This document shows, in pieces, positions 16,697 to 25,761 of a stretch of 64,000 nt of DNA (within the stretch, counting starts at the first letter, position 1; the number at the start of each line of letters is the position of its first letter). A program made the translations under genes and the position numbers. The stretch is taken from contig NZ_LMLC01000005.1 in assembly GCF_001421805.1 (NCBI RefSeq), positions 464,389-528,388 on the forward strand, given 5' to 3'. Origin of the DNA: Sphingomonas sp. Leaf34. Its GTDB lineage: Bacteria; Pseudomonadota; Alphaproteobacteria; Sphingomonadales; Sphingomonadaceae. The notes beneath the pieces are model-generated. The model was not told the origin of the DNA. It saw only the letters and a program-made list of their open reading frames with translations, and ran no database searches.

Positions 16697-18196
16697 GTGA
16701 GCCTCGCCCCTCGTCTGGACATCCGCCAGTCGCAGTCGCTGGTGATGACCCCGCAGCTTCAGCAGGCGATCAAGCTGCTGGCGCTGTCGAACCTGGAGAT
16801 CGAGGGGTTCATCGCCGAGGAAGTCGAGCGCAACCCGCTGCTCGAATCGAGCGCCGCCGAGGATAGCGACGCCCCCGACCGCGAGCCCGTGCCCGAGGTT
16901 CGCGACGAACGCGTGGCCGCCGACGAGCTGGTCGCGGGCACCGGAGACGGCGGCGAACCGGCGCTCGACGTCGATTATGCGACCGAAAGCCACCAGCAGG
17001 ACAGCGTCGCCGACGGCGGCAGCGGGATGGACGGCGCGCTGTCGATGACCGGTGCGAGCGCAGGCGGGCTCGGCGGCGAAGACGGCCCCGATCTCGAGGC
17101 GTTCGCGGATACCAGCCTGAGCCTGGCGGACCATCTGCTCGCGCAGGCGGGCCCCGCAATCCCCCACGAGGACGCGTTCATCGCGGCGCACCTGATCGAC
17201 CAGATCGACGAGGCGGGCTATCTCACCGCGTCGCTGCTCGACGTCGCGAACCGTCTTGGCGTGCCGCTGGTGCGCGTCGAGCGCGTGCTCGCGACCATCC
17301 AGACGTTCGACCCGACCGGTGTCGGCGCGCGCGATCTCGGCGAGTGCCTCGCGTTGCAGGCGAAGGAGGCGGATCGCTACGATCCGTGCATGGCGCGGCT
17401 GATCGACAATCTCGACCTGCTCGCGCGCGGCGAACTGACCCGGCTCAAGCGCATGTGCGACGTCGACGACGAGGACATGGCGGACATGATCCGCGAGCTG
17501 CGCGGCTATGATCCGAAGCCCGGCTGCCGCTACGGTGGCGAGCCTGCGCAGTCAGTGACGCCCGACCTGTTCGTCGCGCGCACGAAGGCGGGATGGGCGA
17601 TCGAGATCAACGCCGCCACCCTGCCCCGCGTGCTGGTCAACCGGAGCTATTATACCGAGCTGTCGGGCGGGCAGCAGGACAAGGCGTCGAAGGCGTGGCT
17701 GAGCGATTGCCTCGCCAGCGCGAACTGGCTGGTGAAAGCGCTCGACCAGCGCCAGCGGACGATCATCAAGGTCGCGACCGAGATCGTGAAGCAGCAGGAG
17801 GCGTTCTTCCTGAAAGGCGTCGCGCATCTCCGGCCGCTGACCTTGCGCCAGGTCGCCGACGCGATCGAGATGCACGAATCGACCGTCAGCCGGGTGACGA
17901 GCAACAAGTACGTGTCGTGCGCGCGCGGGCTGTACGAGCTGAAATACTTCTTCACGAGCGCGATCCAGTCGGCGGATGGCGGCGAAGCGGTATCGGCGCA
18001 GGCGGTGAAATCGGCGATCCGCGCGCTGATCGATACCGAGGGCGCGAAGATCCTGTCGGACGATACGCTGGTCGAGCTGCTCAACGCGAAAGGCTTCGAC
18101 ATCGCGCGGCGGACGGTCGCGAAATACCGCGAGGCGCTGGGGATCGGGAGTTCGGTGCAGCGGCGGCGGGCGAAGGCGCTGGAAGGGGTAAGGTAG
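16697..18196 (+). CDS. rpoN: RNA polymerase sigma-54 factor
   Basis: The 499-residue protein has the glutamine-rich activator region I (residues 1-55, MTPQLQQAIKLLALSN), an acidic region II (about 56-150), the core-binding region, and a DNA-binding end with a helix-turn-helix (MHESTVSRVTSNKYV) and the RpoN box ARRTVAKYRE. Sigma-54 reads GG/GC promoters at -24/-12 with enhancer proteins. The start is GTG at 16697, with its ribosome site inside a repeat. In relatives hpf and ptsN often follow; here a repeat and an unrelated peptidase gene follow. Confidence 0.96.
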   Translation: MSLAPRLDIRQSQSLVMTPQLQQAIKLLALSNLEIEGFIAEEVERNPLLESSAAEDSDAPDREPVPEVRDERVAADELVAGTGDGGEPALDVDYATESHQQDSVADGGSGMDGALSMTGASAGGLGGEDGPDLEAFADTSLSLADHLLAQAGPAIPHEDAFIAAHLIDQIDEAGYLTASLLDVANRLGVPLVRVERVLATIQTFDPTGVGARDLGECLALQAKEADRYDPCMARLIDNLDLLARGELTRLKRMCDVDDEDMADMIRELRGYDPKPGCRYGGEPAQSVTPDLFVARTKAGWAIEINAATLPRVLVNRSYYTELSGGQQDKASKAWLSDCLASANWLVKALDQRQRTIIKVATEIVKQQEAFFLKGVAHLRPLTLRQVADAIEMHESTVSRVTSNKYVSCARGLYELKYFFTSAIQSADGGEAVSAQAVKSAIRALIDTEGAKILSDDTLVELLNAKGFDIARRTVAKYREALGIGSSVQRRRAKALEGVR

Positions 18197-18249
18197 GGGC
18201 GCGTTAGTGGCGCGCGGCTCGAACGCCAGTCCGTCCTCAGAAGCACACC

Positions 18250-18351
18250 TCCCCGGCGAAGGCCGGGGTCCAGTTGGAGCGTCCGGAGTAACGACGCGCA
18301 CCATTCCTCAGCGACGTTTCCCAACTGGACCCCGGCCTTCGCCGGGGTGGT
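18250..18351. repeat. Palindromic repeat, family A copy 2
   Basis: The ends CCCCGGCGAAGGCCGGGG and inverse are extended by TCCAGTTGG and CCAACTGGA. The core includes CAGCGACGTTTCCC, shared with copy 1. It lies between the convergent rpoN and S10 peptidase genes. Confidence 0.85.
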
Positions 18352-18414
18352 ATAGTGTCTGGGGAGGTGTATTTTCGGGGGAGGTGTAGTTTCGGGTGGC
18401 GTGGGTTGAAGCGC

Positions 18415-20067
18415 TCAGTTCGGTACCTGCCCTGCCCCATCCGCGCCGGAAACGCTCGCGCCGCCCGGTGGCGTTGCACTCCGCGCCTCCCCTACTGCAA
18501 CGTCGTACCAGCGCGACAGGTCGGCCTTCATCTGGTGCAGCGCTTCGGGGTTGAGATATGTCATGTGCCCCGCGGGATAATAGCGGAACGCCAGGTTCCG
18601 CTGGCGCGAGGGATCGAGCATCATGTGGCCGAGATCGTTCTCCGTCCCGAAGAACGGCGTCGCCATGTCGTAATAGCCGTTCATCGACAGCACGTTGAGA
18701 TACGGATTCTCGCGCATCGCGGCGGCCAGGTCGACCGCGGTGTTGGGGTTGTTCTGCGACTGGCCGCCGCGGCCGGGGGCGTCGTGCTTCCAGTTCCACG
18801 TCCAGCCGGGCGCGTCGCGGGCGCTGAGGCGGTACGGCATCTCGGTCTTGTAGCCGAGCGTGTGCGTCACATAATCGTTGAAGGTGGCGATGAACGCGCC
18901 CGCGATCGCGGTGTCCGACGCGTCGGTCTCGGGCCGCTCGCCCGCCGCGTCGCTATCGACGCCGGTATAGCGCGAATCGAACCGGCCGAGCGTGAGCCGC
19001 TGATCGCGCAGCAGCTCCTTCTGGAAGCGCGCGAGGTCGATCCGCAGATTGGCGCGCTTGATGAAGTCGGGCGAGATGCCGATCAGCTGGCTCATCCGCG
19101 TCGCGACCGAATCGCGTTCCGCGTCCGAAATCGTCTGCCCCTTCGACAGCGCCGCGGCATAGGGCCCGGTCGCGAACGCACGCGCCTCGGCCACCGTCAT
19201 GGCGACGTCGGCGGGACGGTTCTGCAGGCGGTTGTGATACCAGGCGCTGGCCGCATAGCTTGGCAAATAGTTGAGGTAGATCTCGTCGAGCCCGGGCTGA
19301 CGGTACCCATAGTTCATGATCGACGACAGCAGCACGACGCCGTTGAGCGCCATCCCGCGATCCTGCAGCTGATAGGCGAGCGCCCCCGACCGGGTGGTGC
19401 CATAGCTTTCGCCGAACAGAAATTTGGGGCTGTTCCAGCGGCCATATTTGGTGGCGTAGCGCAGGATGCCCTTGGCAAATGCGTCGGCATCCTCGTCGAC
19501 GCCATAGAAGGCGGACGGCTTGGTATCGCCCAGGGGTCGCGAATAGCCGGTGCCGACCGCGTCAATGAACACCATGTCGGTCTTGTCGAGCAGCGTGTCG
19601 GGATTGGGGCCAAAGTCATAGGGCGCGGGCCTGATATATTCGGGGTTGGCGGTCCGGAGGCGGACGGGCGCGAACGACCCCATGTGCAGCCAGAAACTGG
19701 GCGAGCCCGGACCGCCATTGTAGAAGAACGTCACGGGGCGCCGCGTGCCGGGCTTGGTGCCGTCGAGCGTGTAGCCGGTGTAGAACAGGCTCGCGGTCGG
19801 CTTGCCCTCGGTATCGCGCAGCGTCAGCGTGCCGACCGTCGCGGTATAGCCGAGCGACTTGCCGCCGACGGTGACGCGGCCCTTGGTCTTGACCTCCTGC
19901 TCGGCGACGGGGGCGTTGGCGTAATCGGCCTCCGCCTCGGCCTTCATCCGATCGGCGTTGCTCTCGGTCTTGTCCGTCTTGGGCACGTCCTGCGCGATCG
20001 CGGGCGGCGGGGCAGTCGTGGAGAGCGCGAGCGGCAATAGAGCGGCGAACTTCGTCGAACGGGCCAC
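18415..20067 (-). CDS. S10 family serine carboxypeptidase, secreted
   Basis: The 550-residue protein has a signal peptide (to about residue 25) and the S10 carboxypeptidase motifs. These are FFYNGGPGSPSFW (about 114-126), the nucleophile GESYGTTRS (Ser221), NGYYDMATPF with the likely catalytic Asp, and AGHMTYLN with the catalytic His near 507. The predicted activity is removal of C-terminal residues from peptides in the periplasm. The start is GTG at 20067, with AAGGATGATCC upstream. It is a single-gene unit between repeats. Confidence 0.9.
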   Translation of the reverse strand: MARSTKFAALLPLALSTTAPPPAIAQDVPKTDKTESNADRMKAEAEADYANAPVAEQEVKTKGRVTVGGKSLGYTATVGTLTLRDTEGKPTASLFYTGYTLDGTKPGTRRPVTFFYNGGPGSPSFWLHMGSFAPVRLRTANPEYIRPAPYDFGPNPDTLLDKTDMVFIDAVGTGYSRPLGDTKPSAFYGVDEDADAFAKGILRYATKYGRWNSPKFLFGESYGTTRSGALAYQLQDRGMALNGVVLLSSIMNYGYRQPGLDEIYLNYLPSYAASAWYHNRLQNRPADVAMTVAEARAFATGPYAAALSKGQTISDAERDSVATRMSQLIGISPDFIKRANLRIDLARFQKELLRDQRLTLGRFDSRYTGVDSDAAGERPETDASDTAIAGAFIATFNDYVTHTLGYKTEMPYRLSARDAPGWTWNWKHDAPGRGGQSQNNPNTAVDLAAAMRENPYLNVLSMNGYYDMATPFFGTENDLGHMMLDPSRQRNLAFRYYPAGHMTYLNPEALHQMKADLSRWYDVAVGEARSATPPGGASVSGADGAGQVPN

Positions 20068-20145
20068 GGATCATCCTTGCGACAGGGGTAATGCCCTATC
20101 CTGCCGTTTGGCGAGCGAAGCGCAAGCTTCACGCTGGTTATCGCG

Positions 20146-20224
20146 GTCATCCTGACGAACGTCAGGACCCAGGGTTACAAACGATCCGCTCCGTGGCTCT
20201 GGGTCCTGACGTTCGTCAGGATGA
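20146..20224. repeat. Palindromic repeat, family D variant
   Basis: Perfect inverted ends of GTCATCCTGACGAACGTCAG enclose ACCCAGGGTTAC and a short core. It shares the GTCATCC...GGATGAC outline with the copies at 40807, 43737, 47763 and 51003 but has different stems. It lies between two genes on the minus strand. Confidence 0.8.
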
Positions 20225-20253
20225 CGGGCGGCGGGGCCGGCGGCGCGCGCGGG

Positions 20254-21252
20254 TCAGTCGTCCTCGTCTTCGAACCCGACCAGCGCCAGCGCGCGCGCCT
20301 TGATCTGGCGGGTCATGCACCAGTGGACCAGCGCATCCTCGCGGCCGTGCGTCACCCAGACTTCGCGCGGCGCGATCTCGGTCAGCGTCGCGATGAGCTC
20401 GTCCCAGTCGGCGTGATCGCTGAGGATCAGCGGCAGCTCGACATTCTTCTGTCGCGCGCGGCCGCGGACGCGCATCCAGCCGCTCGCCATCGCGGTGATC
20501 GGATCGGGCAGCCGCCGCGACCAGCGATCGTTGAGCGCGCCGGGCGGGCACATCACGACATGCCCCGCCATGTCCGCCTTCTTTGTATCCGCGACGGGCA
20601 GCAGTTCGCCGAGCCGGACGCCGTGATCCGCGTAGAGATCGCACAGCCGTTGCAGCGCGCCGTGGATGTAGATCGGCGCGTGATGGCCGCGCTCGCGCAG
20701 TTCGGCGATCACGCGCTGCGCCTTGCCGAGCGCATAGGCGCCGACGACGACGCAGCGATCGGGGTTGGCGTGGAGCGCGGCGATCAGCTTGTCGATCTCG
20801 TCGCCGGTATCGGGATGGCGGAAGACCGGCAGGCCGAACGTCGCCTCGGTGATGAAGACGTCGCATTTGACGGGTTCGAACGGCGTGCAGGTCGGGTCCG
20901 CGCGGCGCTTGTAATCACCCGAGACGACGATCCGCTCGCCGCGGTAATCGAGCACGATCTGCGCGGAGCCGAGCACATGGCCGGCGGGCACGAAGCCGAT
21001 ATCCACCTCGCCCATCCGGATCGTCTCGCCATACGCGACCGGGTTGCCGGCTTGCGGGCCGTAGCGCGCGTCCATGATCGCGAGCGTTTCGGGGGTCGCC
21101 CACACCGCCTCGTGACCGCCGCGCGCGTGATCGGCGTGACCGTGCGTGACGAGCGCCTTCGCGGTCGGGATCGAGGGGTCTATCCACGCGTCGATCGGCT
21201 TGACGAGGATGCCGTACGGATGCGGTTCGAGCCAGTCGCCGAGTTTTGCCAT
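20254..21252 (-). CDS. Ligase-associated DNA-damage response exonuclease (MBL/beta-CASP fold)
   Basis: The 332-residue protein is a metallo-beta-lactamase/beta-CASP nuclease. Metal motif HGHADHARGG lies at about residues 40-49, with FVPAGHVLGSAQIV near 90, VSGDYKR near 112 and a later LSDHADWDEL (metal His). It is the exonuclease partner of the ATP-dependent ligase at 9111 and the helicase at 22106, a set thought to repair damaged DNA ends. I start at the ATG at 21252 (MAKLGDWLEPHPYG). It is separated from the helicase by one small gene. Confidence 0.9.
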   Translation of the reverse strand: MAKLGDWLEPHPYGILVKPIDAWIDPSIPTAKALVTHGHADHARGGHEAVWATPETLAIMDARYGPQAGNPVAYGETIRMGEVDIGFVPAGHVLGSAQIVLDYRGERIVVSGDYKRRADPTCTPFEPVKCDVFITEATFGLPVFRHPDTGDEIDKLIAALHANPDRCVVVGAYALGKAQRVIAELRERGHHAPIYIHGALQRLCDLYADHGVRLGELLPVADTKKADMAGHVVMCPPGALNDRWSRRLPDPITAMASGWMRVRGRARQKNVELPLILSDHADWDELIATLTEIAPREVWVTHGREDALVHWCMTRQIKARALALVGFEDEDD

Positions 21253-21416
21253 GCGGGGGTAACGCGTGGACCGGGGTGCGGTGCCGTGATCGCGTGGCGC
21301 TGGGGTGAGACGGATACACGGTGGGGACCGCAGCACGGCGTATCACCCAAGCCCCGTCATCCTGACGGAAGAAAGGGGAGCGGGCGCCGCTCGCCTTGCC
21401 GGATGCAGCGCTCGGA

Positions 21417-22022
21417 TCAGCGTCGACCGCCGACCTTGATCGTCGCCAGGATCGCGTCCATCTGCGCCGCTGCCGCCGCCTGGGTCGGTGCATTGCGCGG
21501 AGGCGGGGCACCGGCCTTGACCGCGTAGGTTATGCGATCGATCGCGTAGCACGCGCCGTTGATGACGCTGCGGAAATTGGTCGCGCTCACCTGCTGGCTC
21601 ATTCCCGCGTCGCCGTTGGTGTAGACCGTCCAGCGATGCCCGCCGAGCATCCGGTTGGGAAGCCGCCGAGCATGACCCGCGACCAGCCCCTCGGTACCGC
21701 ATGTGGCCACCACGCCCGCGCTCCGGCTGAAGCCGACCTGGAGCATCTCGGTCACCTGCCCCTGCCCGCCGGTCGGTTTGGCGACTTGCCAGAACCGGAC
21801 GATGCCGACGCCGCGGCCGACCGCCGAGCCGTCCCACATCTGCCGCCAGCCGCTGTTCAGCAGCGCGCGACCGGCGAAGTTGCGGGTCGGTATTACGCTG
21901 GATGGATGGGAGAGCCGAACCATTCCTCCGCCCCCAACGAACGACTTGTCGGCGGCGACGGCATTGGCGAAGGGCAGGAGTGCAAGCAACGGGAGCGGCA
22001 GAAGATAGCGAAAAAGCGACAC
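21417..22022 (-). CDS. Secreted hypothetical protein
   Basis: The 201-residue protein begins with a signal peptide (LLPLPLLALLPFANAVAADK, cleavage near residue 24). I do not recognise a family. It has a few aromatic motifs (GWRQMWDG, IVRFWQVAKP, HRWTVYTNG) and two cysteines that could pair. The start is GTG at 22022. It is divergent from the helicase gene with 83 bp between starts, and lies between two members of the DNA-damage set without an evident link to them. Confidence 0.7.
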   Translation of the reverse strand: MSLFRYLLPLPLLALLPFANAVAADKSFVGGGGMVRLSHPSSVIPTRNFAGRALLNSGWRQMWDGSAVGRGVGIVRFWQVAKPTGGQGQVTEMLQVGFSRSAGVVATCGTEGLVAGHARRLPNRMLGGHRWTVYTNGDAGMSQQVSATNFRSVINGACYAIDRITYAVKAGAPPPRNAPTQAAAAAQMDAILATIKVGGRR

Positions 22023-22105
22023 CGATTGTCTTTCACAACAGAGCTTTGGCCGAAATGCCGGTCGTTCTGCACGCGGTCCATAGCGGTGCGGCGCGTTGCC
22101 CCCAT

Positions 22106-24538
22106 ATGACGACGATGCGTGAACAGGCCGTGAGCGACCTTCCCCTCCCCCTGGAAAACTGGTTCGCGACGCGGGGATGGCGTCCGCGGCGGCATCAGCG
22201 CGAGATGCTGGCGGAAGGCCGGGCGGGCCATCACGCGCTGCTGGTGGCGGCGACGGGCGCGGGCAAGACGCTCGCGGGGTTCCTGCCGACGCTCGCCGAG
22301 CTGATCGAGGCGCCGACCGCGGGGCTGCACACGCTCTACGTCTCGCCGTTGAAGGCGCTCGCGGTCGACGTGCAGCGCAACCTGCTGACCCCGATCGACG
22401 AGATGGGGCTCGATATCCGCGTCGAGACGCGCACCGGCGACACGCCCTCGGACCGCAAGGCGCGGCAACGGATCAAGCCGCCGCAGATCCTGCTGACGAC
22501 GCCTGAGTCTCTGTCGCTGCTGCTGAGCTATCCGGACAGCATCACGATGTTCGACACGTTGCGCACGATCGTCGTCGACGAGGTGCACGCGTTCGCGACC
22601 GGCAAGCGCGGCGACCTGCTGTCGTTGTGCATGGCCCGGTTGCAGACAATCGCGCCGGGGATGCGCCGGGTCGCGCTGTCGGCGACGGTCGCGGATGCCG
22701 ACGGCTATCGCGCATGGCTCGCCCCCGACGGCGATATCGACCAGGTCGCGATGGTGCGCGGCGAGGCGGGTGCCGATCCCAACATCGCGATCCTGCTGCC
22801 CGAGGGTCGCGTGCCATGGTCGGGGCATTCGGGCCGCTATGCCGCCGCGCAGGTGATGGCGGAGATCGAGACGCACGAGACTTCGATCGTGTTCTGCAAC
22901 ACGCGCAGCCTCGCCGAGCTGATCTTCCAGGATCTGTGGAAGGTGAATGCGGGCAATCTGCCGATCGGTGTCCATCACGGGAGTCTGGCCAAGGAGGCAC
23001 GGCGCAAGGTCGAGAACGCGATGGCCGAGGGCAAGCTGCGCGCGCTGGTCGCCACCTCGAGCCTCGATCTGGGGGTCGACTGGGGCAATGTCGATTGCGT
23101 GATCCAGATGGGCGCGCCCAAGGGATCGTCGCGGCTGTTGCAGCGGATCGGACGCGCCAACCACCGGCTCGATGAATCGAGCCAGGCGATCGTCGTGCCC
23201 GGCAACCGGTTCGAATATCTGGAGGCGCGAGCAGCCCTCGACGCGGTCGAGGCGGGGGAGCTCGATTCGGACATCTTCCGCGTCGGTGCACTCGACGTGC
23301 TGGCGCAGCATGTGATGGCGTGCGCGTGTGCGGCGCCGTTCCGCGAGGCGGATCTGCTCGACGAGATTCGCTCCGCGCTGCCCTATTCGGCGCTGCCGAC
23401 CGAAACGTTCGAGCGCGTGCTCCATTTCATCAGTGACGGCGGCTATTCGCTGAAGGCGTATGACCGGTTCAAGCGGCTGACCAAGGACGCGGATGGCACG
23501 TGGCGGGTCAGCCACCCCAAGTTCATCGGCCAGCACAGGCTGAACGCGGGGATCATCGTCGAGGCGACGATGCTCAATGTGCGGTTCGGCAATGGCCGCG
23601 TGCTGGGTCGCGTCGAGGAGGCGTTCGCGGCGCAGCTGAGCCACGGCGACACGTTCTTCTTCGCGGGGCTCAGCCTCGAGGTGATGAAGATCGACCTCGA
23701 GGACCTGGTCGTGCGCGCGACGTCGAAGCCGGCGCGGATCCCGACCTATGGCGGCAGCCGGATGCCGCTGTCGACCAACCTGGCCGACCGGGTTCGCGGG
23801 TTCCTCGCGCATACAGGCGACTGGGCGCGGTTTCCCGACGACGTGCGCGAATGGCTGGAGATGCAGGCGTATCGGTCGGTGATGCCCGAACCCGGCCAGC
23901 TGCTGGTCGAGACGTTCCCGCGCGAGGGGCGGCATTACATGGTCGCGTACAGCTTCGAGGGGTGGAACGCGCACCAGTCGCTGGGGATGCTGATCACGCG
24001 GCGGATGGAGACGCAGGGACTTAAACCTCTCGGCTTCGTCGCGAACGACTATGCGCTGGCGGTGTTTGGGCTGGAGAAGATCACCGATCCGGCGGCTTTG
24101 TTCTCGGCGGATATCCTCGAGCATGAATTCGTCGAATGGGTGCAGCAATCGCATTTGCTCAAGCGCGCGTTCCGTGAGGTCGCGGTGATCGGCGGGCTGG
24201 TCGAGCGGCAACATCCGGGCAAGCGCAAGACCGGCAAGCAGGTGACGTTCTCGACCGACCTGATCTACGACGTGCTGCGCAAATACGAGCCGACGCATCT
24301 GTTGCTGGAGGCGGCGTGGGCGGATGCGCGCGCGCGGATGACCGATGTCGGGCGGCTGGCGTCGCTGCTCGACCGGGCGGCGGCGACGATGGTGCATGTC
24401 GACCTGGAGCGGGTGACGCCGCTGGCGGTGCCCGTGCTGACGCTGATCGGGCGCGAGAAGGTGACGACGAGCAGTTCGGAAGACGCGCTGCTGATCGAGG
24501 CGGAGGCGATGATCGCCGACGCGATGCGGCCGGATTGA
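22106..24538 (+). CDS. Ligase-associated DNA-damage response DEXH-box helicase (Lhr type)
   Basis: The protein is about 810 residues. It has a superfamily 2 helicase core with Walker A ATGAGKTLAG (near residue 45), TTPESLSLLLS, DEVHAF box, LSATVAD, and motif VI QRIGRANHR, followed by the winged-helix and Lhr-core C-terminal domain (from about 400). It is the helicase of the ligase/exonuclease/PdeM module. The exact start is uncertain: ATGs at 22106 and 22115 and a GTG at 22130 are all possible before the conserved LPLPLENWF. Confidence 0.92.
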   Translation: MTTMREQAVSDLPLPLENWFATRGWRPRRHQREMLAEGRAGHHALLVAATGAGKTLAGFLPTLAELIEAPTAGLHTLYVSPLKALAVDVQRNLLTPIDEMGLDIRVETRTGDTPSDRKARQRIKPPQILLTTPESLSLLLSYPDSITMFDTLRTIVVDEVHAFATGKRGDLLSLCMARLQTIAPGMRRVALSATVADADGYRAWLAPDGDIDQVAMVRGEAGADPNIAILLPEGRVPWSGHSGRYAAAQVMAEIETHETSIVFCNTRSLAELIFQDLWKVNAGNLPIGVHHGSLAKEARRKVENAMAEGKLRALVATSSLDLGVDWGNVDCVIQMGAPKGSSRLLQRIGRANHRLDESSQAIVVPGNRFEYLEARAALDAVEAGELDSDIFRVGALDVLAQHVMACACAAPFREADLLDEIRSALPYSALPTETFERVLHFISDGGYSLKAYDRFKRLTKDADGTWRVSHPKFIGQHRLNAGIIVEATMLNVRFGNGRVLGRVEEAFAAQLSHGDTFFFAGLSLEVMKIDLEDLVVRATSKPARIPTYGGSRMPLSTNLADRVRGFLAHTGDWARFPDDVREWLEMQAYRSVMPEPGQLLVETFPREGRHYMVAYSFEGWNAHQSLGMLITRRMETQGLKPLGFVANDYALAVFGLEKITDPAALFSADILEHEFVEWVQQSHLLKRAFREVAVIGGLVERQHPGKRKTGKQVTFSTDLIYDVLRKYEPTHLLLEAAWADARARMTDVGRLASLLDRAAATMVHVDLERVTPLAVPVLTLIGREKVTTSSSEDALLIEAEAMIADAMRPD

Positions 24539-24561
24539 GGGGGGACTTCCTAAGTTCTACT

Positions 24562-24663
24562 ACCCCGGCGGAGGCCGGGGCCCAATTGGGGGACGCTGCT
24601 AATTGGGGGAAATGCGCTGTTACGACCACCTTTCCAATTGGGCCCCGGCCTCCGCCGGGGTGG
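24562..24663. repeat. Palindromic repeat, family A copy 3
   Basis: The ends are ACCCCGGCGGAGGCCGGGG and its inverse with CCCAATTGGG next to them. The core has GCGCTGTTACGACCACC, in the opposite orientation to copy 1. It separates the helicase and aspartyl protease genes. Confidence 0.85.
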
Positions 24664-24736
24664 TGGTTTGTGGAGCGTCGTTCTCCCCCAACAACGCCAG
24701 TTGCGCGCGGTTGAAATCCGGCGCAGCATTTGCAGC

Positions 24737-25705
24737 ATGCGCAGGTGGTTGGGCCCGTTGCTGTTCGTGATCACCGCCCAGGCAAGCGCCCAGGACGGCG
24801 TGCTTCCGCGCCAGAATGCTGCACCGCCAACGGCTGCAGCATCCGCAGCAGACCCCGATGCCGCGACGCTGTTGTTCGGCGACGACCAGACGCGGATGAC
24901 GGTGCCGGTGACGATCGCGGGCGCGGGGCCCTTTCCGTTCGTCGTGGACACGGGGGCGCAGCGGACCGTCATCGCGCGCGAGCTTGCTGCGACGCTCGGC
25001 CTCGCGCCGGGCCGTACGGTGCGCGTGACGGGGATGACCGGATCGGAGCGCGTGGCCACCGTCGTCATCCCCTCGCTCAAGGTCGGCGTGATCGGCAGCG
25101 CACCGATCGAGGCGCCGGCGATCGGCGCGATCAACCTCGGTGCGCGCGGGTTGCTTGGGATCGACACGTTGCAGGATCATGCGGTGACGATCGACTTCGA
25201 CACCAACGTCATGACCGTCACCCCCTCGCGCAAACGCCGCCTCCGCGAGCGCGCCGCCCCCGACGAGATCGTCATCCGCGCGCGCAGCCTGTTCGGGCAG
25301 CTCGTCGTCACCGACGCCTATTGCAACGGCATCCGCATCCGCGTGATCCTCGATACCGGCACCTCGATCAGCATGGCCAATGCCGCGCTGCGCCGGAAGG
25401 TGACTCGCAAGGCGCTGGGAGGCGCGAATCGGACTCAGTCGGTGTCGTTGACCGGGGTCACCGGCGAGACGGTGGTTGCCGACTATACCACGATGGACCG
25501 GGTCTCGATCGGCAGCCTGACGCTGGGCGACCTGCCCGTGGCGTTCACCGCGGTCGACGCGCCGCCATTCGCGGTATTCGGCCTGGCCGAGCGCCCCGCG
25601 ATGTTGCTGGGAATGGACGTGCTGCAGCTGTTCCGCCGCGTCGACATCGACTTCGCCAACCGCGAGGTACGGCTGGCGTTGCCGCGCGGCACCCGACGCC
25701 GTTGA
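24737..25705 (+). CDS. Two-domain retropepsin-like aspartyl protease, secreted
   Basis: The 322-residue protein has a signal peptide (cleavage near ASAQ, residue 19). It then has two retroviral-type aspartyl protease halves: FVVDTGAQRTVI (Asp71) and VILDTGTSISM (Asp206), each followed by a hydrophobic-hydrophobic-Gly motif (GLLGID and LLGMD). Two D-T-G motifs in one chain suggest a single-chain, pepsin-like active site built from two retropepsin folds. The substrate is unknown. I start at the ATG at 24737; the upstream in-frame start lies within the repeat. An M20 peptidase gene follows after 56 bp. Confidence 0.85.
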   Translation: MRRWLGPLLFVITAQASAQDGVLPRQNAAPPTAAASAADPDAATLLFGDDQTRMTVPVTIAGAGPFPFVVDTGAQRTVIARELAATLGLAPGRTVRVTGMTGSERVATVVIPSLKVGVIGSAPIEAPAIGAINLGARGLLGIDTLQDHAVTIDFDTNVMTVTPSRKRRLRERAAPDEIVIRARSLFGQLVVTDAYCNGIRIRVILDTGTSISMANAALRRKVTRKALGGANRTQSVSLTGVTGETVVADYTTMDRVSIGSLTLGDLPVAFTAVDAPPFAVFGLAERPAMLLGMDVLQLFRRVDIDFANREVRLALPRGTRRR

Positions 25706-25761
25706 GGTTGCGTCCGCCCCCGTTCGCTGCAACGCTCCGGCATGACACGATAAAGGGGACG

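Noticed and set aside
21893..24397. Open frame of 834 codons on the minus strand over the helicase gene
   Set aside because: The helicase motifs on the plus strand are unmistakable, and the antisense product is Arg/His/Gln-rich without structure.
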